A stretch of DNA of 10,250 bases from JABAAI01 sp965242745 (lineage in GTDB: Bacteria > Spirochaetota > Leptospiria > Leptospirales > Leptonemataceae), in assembly GCA_965242745.1 (NCBI GenBank), contig CBDETG010000065.1:1-10250 (forward strand), given 5' to 3'. Each line of letters starts with the position of its first letter. Positions within the stretch are counted from its first letter, which is position 1. The translations under genes and the position numbers were made by a program. The notes below the pieces were generated by a model. The model ran no database searches. It was not told the DNA's origin and was given only the letters and a program-made list of their open reading frames with translations. Below are positions 7,054 through 10,250 of this stretch, in pieces.

Positions 7054-7659
7054 ATGCTTTATATAGCTGTTATATTGATATTGCTCGGTCTTATTTTGAT
7101 CTGGAGAGCCTTTTTACTCTCTGCTGCCGCAGAAAAGCCCAAGCTGCAAAAGCCCGCTTTCTATAAACCTTTTAGGCCCCTGAAAGTACTCAAGCCGCCA
7201 AAAGCGCTTTCGCAGCCTCTTCCTAAGGCGCAGCCGCCCCCTCTTCCTAGAAAAACGAAGGCGCATTTTAGGCCCAATGCTCAGGTTATACCCAGCCCCC
7301 CCCCTGTTGTGAGCAGCCCTGATTCGATTAGGCTGCAAGGATTTTTCTACTTGGACGTGGGGCATTTTAGCCGTACACCGCAAAGCCAAAGAGAAGGCGT
7401 CTCCCTTAGCTCCTATACAGGCATCAGCCGCGTAGGTCCGGGAGAACTGCAAGTGCACGGAAGTCTTTTCTTAATAGACAGCGCTAATGTGCGTTATACC
7501 TATCCTGCTGAAGAGTTAGATCAGCTTCTGTTTGAAGAAAATGGCTTGGCTCTGATTCCTAAGAACACTAGACAGCCGGCAGCCATTTTTTTAAGTGATG
7601 GGATCATGAAGGTGCAAAGTTACGTCAAGTCTCATGCGCAATTTTCCCCTGTTGCCTAA
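7054..7659 (+). CDS. Anchored protein with proline-rich stalk, function unknown
   Basis: I do not recognise this 201-aa protein. Residues 2-22 are a strong hydrophobic helix with little before it, so it is a membrane anchor or uncleaved signal. Residues 28-88 are rich in Pro, Lys and Ala (PPPLPRK, PSPPPVV), typical of an extended stalk across the envelope. Residues 91-201 look like a compact, probably beta-rich domain (LQGFFYLDVGHF, GELQVHGSLFLIDS, AIFLSDGIMKVQSYV). There is no lipobox cysteine. The stalk contains a nine-C run at 7296-7304 that could slip. It is divergent from the chaperone gene, and both products are predicted to be envelope-located, so a shared role is possible but unproven. 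Confidence 0.7.
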   Translation: MLYIAVILILLGLILIWRAFLLSAAAEKPKLQKPAFYKPFRPLKVLKPPKALSQPLPKAQPPPLPRKTKAHFRPNAQVIPSPPPVVSSPDSIRLQGFFYLDVGHFSRTPQSQREGVSLSSYTGISRVGPGELQVHGSLFLIDSANVRYTYPAEELDQLLFEENGLALIPKNTRQPAAIFLSDGIMKVQSYVKSHAQFSPVA

Positions 7660-7691
7660 ATTGTCTCAGTGATGAAGGGTCCTGCAAAACT

Positions 7692-7856
7692 ATGCATGCC
7701 TCAAGTCCTTTTGACTGGCATCTCGAGCATCTAAGAAAAGAGGCAGCATATCACAGCCTCTTTGTGCCGGAGAAAGTGCCCGCCTCTTACGGCTTTTTGG
7801 ATCTCTACAGGCAGGTGCGTGCAGCGGCGCTTCATACTCAGCCCGCATACAAATGA
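7692..7856 (+). CDS. Small 54-aa ORF, hypothetical
   Basis: ATG to TGA encodes 54 aa beginning MHASSPFDWHLEHLRKEAAY and ending LYRQVRAAALHTQPAYK. The composition resembles normal protein: mixed charged, aromatic and aliphatic residues, little low complexity and a probable amphipathic helix. It starts 32 nt after the stop of the 7054 gene in the same direction and could be cotranscribed. Against it: no Shine-Dalgarno, no family I recognise, and an inverted repeat inside it (7737-7744/7756-7763). It could also be a remnant of a longer gene. Confidence 0.35.
   Translation: MHASSPFDWHLEHLRKEAAYHSLFVPEKVPASYGFLDLYRQVRAAALHTQPAYK
7737..7763 (+). other. Inverted repeat, weak terminator candidate
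   Basis: AAAGAGGC (7737-7744) pairs with GCCTCTTT (7756-7763) over an 11-nt loop. Only three T end the structure before a G, so it would be a poor terminator. If real, it would end the 7054 transcript and argue against the small ORF that spans it. Confidence 0.3.
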
Positions 7857-8025
7857 TACCACTGCCAAAGTAATTTCGTCTTGACTCCTCTCTAAGCCTA
7901 AGAAGCATTGCACTCGTAAAGGGAGCAGCGCCTTCGCCCAAGATATCTGCCTAAGACGTCCAGCTTTGTGTTTTTTGCGGGGCGAAGCGGGCGGCAGTTC
8001 CCCAGTGTTTTTTGTCTTATTCTAA
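7857..8025. other. Non-coding gap upstream of the tRNA genes
   Basis: No ORF on either strand is convincing; the minus-strand ORFs here run into the tRNA. TTGACT at 7881-7886 could be a -35, but I find no good -10 at the right distance. CTTCGCCC (7932-7939) and GGGCGAAG (7980-7987) could form an 8-bp long-range stem. Two runs of six T (7971-7976 and 8008-8013) flank a G-rich stretch. Confidence 0.4.
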
Positions 8026-8099
8026 GAGGCGTTAGCTCAGTTCGGTAGAGCATCTCCCTTTTAAGGAGGTGGTCCTGGGTTCGAATCCCAGACGCCTCA
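8026..8099 (+). tRNA. tRNA-Lys (anticodon TTT)
   Basis: A full cloverleaf is visible. The acceptor stem GAGGCGT/ACGCCTC (8026-8032 and 8092-8098) is perfect. The D stem is GCTC/GAGC, and the anticodon stem is TCTCC/GGAGG with loop CTTTTAA (anticodon TTT at 8060-8062). The T stem is CTGGG/CCCAG with loop TTCGAAT, and the discriminator is A8099. CCA is not encoded. It reads lysine AAA/AAG codons. Confidence 0.96.
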
Positions 8100-8121
8100 A
8101 GCAAAAGACAGCAGACTATAG

Positions 8122-8193
8122 GTCCCGTTCGTCTAGTGGTTAGGACTCAGGATTTTCATTCCTGCAACAGGGGTTCGACTCCCCTACGGGATG
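8122..8193 (+). tRNA. tRNA-Glu (anticodon TTC)
   Basis: The cloverleaf has acceptor stem GTCCCGT/ACGGGAT (8122-8128 and 8186-8192, one G-T pair), D stem GTCT/GGAC, and anticodon stem CAGGA/TCCTG with loop TTTTCAT (anticodon TTC at 8155-8157). The T stem is AGGGG/CCCCT with loop TTCGACT, and the discriminator is G8193. CCA is not encoded. It lies 22 nt after tRNA-Lys and 22 nt before the next ATG, so the tRNAs and that gene may share a transcript. Confidence 0.96.
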
Positions 8194-8215
8194 CGTAGCG
8201 CTTGCGCAAACAACC

Positions 8216-8944
8216 ATGCCTAGTCAGGTACAACCACAAGCAGTTCCTGATTCTTCACAGCCCTCCAGCCAAGGGCCTGAACCGCAAAAAAAAAGAATCT
8301 ACTTGAACAAGCGCGCGCTCGTCTTGTACTACGGCTTGGGTCTGTTGCTTGCTTTTGCTTTGGGCTATGTTGCAGCTCAGCTCCGCGGCAATGTCATAGA
8401 TCGCAAAGCGGTTATTTACAGCTTCGAAGGCGCCAGAATTCCTGCTTGGTGGGCAAAGCTGGCTTTAGGTAAACTGAGTTTTTTTCCTGAAAAGACGCAG
8501 GGCAGGCAGGCCAAAAAGCAAAGCATAGACTTGGACCTTGTAAGACGCATTGATTTATATCCTCCGAAGAAAAAGGAAGAGCCTGCAAAGACAGTTTATG
8601 TTTTAAGCGATGATGAAAAAGCTTTTCTGGGGCGTTATAGACTGAAGACCAACTCTTATAGAGGCCTCCTGTATATTTATCGTAATAGAAAGGGCAGATT
8701 AAGCGCAAGCCTGCGATTTACAAATTGGGGCAAGCAAGTTATGGAATTTCTCCGCCGCGTCAGAGTAAGGGGAAGGCGCATTTCTTTTCTCCGCTCCTGT
8801 TCTGCTAAGAGCTGCGCGCGCATAGGATCAGGCCGGAATCTTAGGCAGGAATTCTACGGCCTTTTATCAAAGGACCGGCGAAAGATCACAGGGAAATATA
8901 CGGGCGGGCAAAGCGGCAGCTTTTGGGAAGCCACGCGCTACTAA
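8216..8944 (+). CDS. Single-pass membrane protein, function unknown
   Basis: A 242-aa protein I do not recognise. The first 25 residues are rich in Pro, Gln and Ser, followed by a basic patch and one membrane segment (about 34-56, LVLYYGLGLLLAFALGYVAA). This suggests an N-in orientation with the remainder outside the cytoplasm. The C-terminal part (about 135-242) alternates short hydrophobic strands and turns (FLGRYRL, LLYIYRN, GRLSASLRFTNWG, KITGKYTGGQSGSFWEATRY) and may be a small beta-barrel such as a lipocalin-like fold, which is only a guess. Cys195 and Cys200 could form a disulfide. Nine A in a row (8286-8294) lie in the Lys codons before the membrane segment. It begins 22 nt after tRNA-Glu and ends 46 nt before fliS. 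No Shine-Dalgarno precedes the ATG. Confidence 0.7.
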   Translation: MPSQVQPQAVPDSSQPSSQGPEPQKKRIYLNKRALVLYYGLGLLLAFALGYVAAQLRGNVIDRKAVIYSFEGARIPAWWAKLALGKLSFFPEKTQGRQAKKQSIDLDLVRRIDLYPPKKKEEPAKTVYVLSDDEKAFLGRYRLKTNSYRGLLYIYRNRKGRLSASLRFTNWGKQVMEFLRRVRVRGRRISFLRSCSAKSCARIGSGRNLRQEFYGLLSKDRRKITGKYTGGQSGSFWEATRY

Positions 8945-8990
8945 AGCGCTATGTGAAAGAAAGCTCAAGCCATCCCGCTAAGCTTCCGAT

Positions 8991-9446
8991 ATGGACCAAA
9001 GAATGTTAGCTCAAAAGAAACAAGGGAATCTCAATGCCTACAAAAACACGGAAATCTCTACAGCGAATCAAAAGAAACTGATCCTTATGCTCTATGACGG
9101 CGTCCTGCGCTTTTTAAGGATAGCAAAGGAGAGCATGGAACCTAAAAGCTATGATGTAGTCAACAGTCATATCATCAAAAGTCAGGATATTGTAACGGAG
9201 TTGATGCTTGCCTTAGATATGCGGGCGGGCAAAGAAATCGCCTCCAATCTTTTTAATATCTACGCCTATGTCAAGAAGCGTCTGCTGGAGGCTAATATAG
9301 CAAAAGATGCAGCCCCTATTGACGAAGTTATACATATTTTAGGACAGCTGCGCGAGGCATGGGCGCAAGCTGCCGATGAAATAGAGCTAAGCGCACAAAA
9401 ACAGGATAAGCTTGATCAAGGTCTGAGCGTCTCTATACGAGGTTGA
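8991..9446 (+). CDS. fliS: Flagellar export chaperone FliS
   Basis: FliS binds the C-terminus of newly made flagellin in the cytoplasm, keeps it unpolymerised and delivers it to the flagellar export apparatus. The family signature is clear near the N-terminus: NAYKNTEISTANQKKLILML followed by YDGVLRFLRIA (about residues 15-45), then a helix-bundle body with VVNSHIIKSQDIVTELMLALD. The 151-aa length is slightly above the usual 120-145. ATG8991 is the first start, and ATG9003 (residue 5) is an alternative; neither has a Shine-Dalgarno. The stop overlaps a possible TTG of the next frame and lies 35 nt before that gene's likely ATG, so the two are almost certainly cotranscribed. Confidence 0.93.
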   Translation: MDQRMLAQKKQGNLNAYKNTEISTANQKKLILMLYDGVLRFLRIAKESMEPKSYDVVNSHIIKSQDIVTELMLALDMRAGKEIASNLFNIYAYVKKRLLEANIAKDAAPIDEVIHILGQLREAWAQAADEIELSAQKQDKLDQGLSVSIRG

Positions 9447-9481
9447 GGCCCGTCTTGCCTTGTGTCCTTGTATATCAGAAA

Positions 9482-9799
9482 ATGTCTGTCCAGCTCCAAT
9501 CTCTGCGCAATTTGCGTGCTCTCTTGCTGGAGCAGCTGAGTTGTTGCAGGGAAAAACAATTTATGCAGGCCTGTACTTACTTTCAAAAGATTGAGCATTG
9601 CCTCGCAAAAGAAAAGGGCCTAAGGCTCTCTCCCAGAGAAGAGCTTGCATGGCGCAAACTCAAAGAACAATGCCTCAAGCTCAATGCAGAAATTATCAAG
9701 CACCTGGAAGAAGAAAAAACTTTCATATCTAAAACGCATCTGCGCCTGCAGGTAGATAAAGCGCTTGCCCAGGCAAAGGCCGCCTCACTTGCCTGCTAG
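9482..9799 (+). CDS. Small helical protein downstream of fliS (FliT/FlgN-like by position)
   Basis: I chose ATG9482 (105 aa) over the in-frame TTG at 9443 (118 aa), because the extra 13 residues look unlike a natural N-terminus and the TTG overlaps the fliS stop. The protein appears entirely alpha-helical and charged, with long amphipathic stretches (LQSLRNLRALLLEQLSCC, ELAWRKLKEQCLKLNAEIIK, LRLQVDKALAQAKA). No enzyme motif, signal or membrane segment is seen. Small helical chaperones such as FliT and FlgN often lie beside fliS, so a flagellar chaperone or regulator is a reasonable inference, but sequence similarity to FliT is not evident by eye. Confidence 0.65.
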   Translation: MSVQLQSLRNLRALLLEQLSCCREKQFMQACTYFQKIEHCLAKEKGLRLSPREELAWRKLKEQCLKLNAEIIKHLEEEKTFISKTHLRLQVDKALAQAKAASLAC

Positions 9800-9920
9800 C
9801 AGCTTAATCACTTTCCGCCTCCCCGCAAGGCCGCCTCCTTTAGCAGTCAAGCTGCGTACTTCTTTCTACTGATTTACTTCATCGTCGTATTGATACAGTA
9901 TCTGCTAAAGAGCTCCCTTT

Positions 9921-9948
9921 TTTGCATGTCGCAGGCAGGGTATATGAT
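9921..9948 (+). promoter_or_regulatory. Possible promoter between the fliS operon and its terminator
   Basis: TTTGCA (9921-9926) and TATGAT (9943-9948; 5 of 6 to TATAAT) are separated by 16 nt. Transcription would start near 9955 and reach the terminator at 10072-10091, giving an RNA of roughly 135 nt with no clear ORF. The -35 is a weak match. Confidence 0.25.
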
Positions 9949-10071
9949 AATAGTTAGTTACTTGCCCTATGTTTGCTCATGGCCCTGTCTTTGTCTCCCT
10001 CAAGGAGGCTTTGTTTCATCACTTCCCCCGCCGCAGGAAGCTTTATGCCTGCGCACGCAATGCTGCGCTGG

Positions 10072-10091
10072 AAGCCGGGCCCGGCTTTTTT
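10072..10091 (+). terminator. Strong intrinsic terminator
   Basis: AAGCCGGGCCCGGCTT (10072-10087) is a perfect 16-bp GC-rich palindrome running directly into six T (10086-10091). It most likely ends the fliS transcript unit, although it lies about 270 nt beyond the last gene, or a short RNA starting closer. Confidence 0.7.
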
Positions 10092-10133
10092 AGCAGGAAA
10101 GCAAAGATACAAGAAGCAGCTCGCTTTGTTTTT

Positions 10134-10250
10134 AAGAGCCGGTCTCAAAAGTCGGCTCTTGGCGCTACATGGAGGTCGCGCCAAATGGCGAGTTGCGCGA
10201 AAGCAGGCAACGAAGCCATTTGTGAGCATTTTGGAGGCTTCCTTCAAAAT
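10134..10250. ncRNA. Chain of adjacent hairpins, possible structured RNA or repeat element
   Basis: Four structures follow one another. (1) 10134-10143/10151-10160: 10 bp including two G-T pairs. (2) 10161-10165/10178-10182: GGCGC/GCGCC. (3) 10183-10189/10215-10221: AAATGGC/GCCATTT, enclosing GTTGC/GCAAC (10192-10196/10207-10211) and a GC-GAAA-GC tetraloop hairpin (10197-10204). (4) 10228-10237/10241-10250: 10 bp with one G-T pair and a 3-nt loop, ending at the window edge. CGCC (10179-10182) can alternatively pair with GGCG (10187-10190). No protein-like reading fits. It could be a non-coding RNA, a palindromic repeat family or recombination sites. Confidence 0.4.

Larger units (their letters stand above)
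9800..10250. other. Non-coding region with terminator and hairpin chain
   Basis: No gene is convincing here. A 67-codon plus-strand ORF (9890-10093) and a 97-codon minus-strand ORF (9954-10247) run through the terminator or hairpins and look like chance. The stretch holds a possible promoter (9921-9948), an intrinsic terminator (10072-10091) and consecutive hairpins from 10134 to the window end. Confidence 0.5.

Noticed and set aside
7690..8104. Minus-strand ORFs of 60-83 codons
   Set aside because: They overlap the tRNA-Lys gene or the better plus-strand small ORF, and their composition (many Arg and Cys) looks like antisense noise.
8965..8992. Flagellar sigma-28-like promoter before fliS (TCAA and TCCGATAT)
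   Set aside because: The -10 match overlaps the fliS ATG and the spacer is 16 nt, so transcription would begin inside the gene. It only works if the start is ATG9003.
10183..10221. Integron attC-like site
   Set aside because: The layered hairpin geometry is suggestive, but the GTTGC and GCAAC arms are in the wrong order for the RYYYAAC...GTTRRRY core boxes and no integrase is in the window.
9954..10247. 97-aa minus-strand ORF
   Set aside because: It runs through the intrinsic terminator and the hairpin chain; no RBS, domain or signal is visible.

Overview
The window looks like part of a flagellated bacterial chromosome, most likely a spirochaete (Leptospira/Treponema-like). The main hints are a flagellar FliS chaperone and a very large fusion of an Npt-type nucleotide-carrier domain, HEAT-type repeats and a cyclic-nucleotide-binding domain, a layout I associate with spirochaetes. 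The assignment is an inference and could be wrong. Base composition is intermediate (a little under 50% GC by eye). Almost no gene start has a recognisable Shine-Dalgarno sequence.

Layout, left to right. Positions 1-393 are non-coding or hold only the tail of an upstream gene. They contain a run of consecutive hairpins, including two tandem 22-nt hairpin units that differ by compensatory base-pair changes, followed by a good sigma-70-like promoter. A 504-aa fold-type I PLP-dependent Orn/Lys/Arg decarboxylase follows (394-1908). After a 250-nt gap comes the 1123-aa carrier-HEAT-CNB protein (2159-5530). It converges on a minus-strand gene (5641-6900) for a membrane-anchored SurA_N/PpiD-like periplasmic chaperone without a clear parvulin signature. 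The divergent region 6901-7053 carries an intrinsic terminator pointing into that chaperone gene's leader (an attenuator candidate). On the other side it carries a -10 box placed so that the next gene may be leaderless.

That next gene (7054-7659) encodes an anchored protein with a proline-rich stalk. A 54-codon ORF follows (7692-7856). Then come tRNA-Lys(TTT) and tRNA-Glu(TTC), a 242-aa single-pass membrane protein, fliS, and a 105-aa helical protein in the position where a FliT/FlgN-like chaperone often sits. The last 450 bases have no convincing gene. They hold a strong intrinsic terminator (10072-10091), a possible upstream promoter, and a second chain of hairpins reaching the window edge.

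How the genes fit together: the decarboxylase (polyamine synthesis or acid response), the nucleotide-carrier fusion and the chaperone look like separate transcription units. The last three coding genes (8216-9799) are closely spaced in one direction behind the tRNAs and probably form a flagellar/envelope operon. No CRISPR array, insertion sequence or defence system is visible. The most unusual signals are the two hairpin-rich flanks, the minus-strand leader terminator and the carrier-HEAT-CNB fusion.
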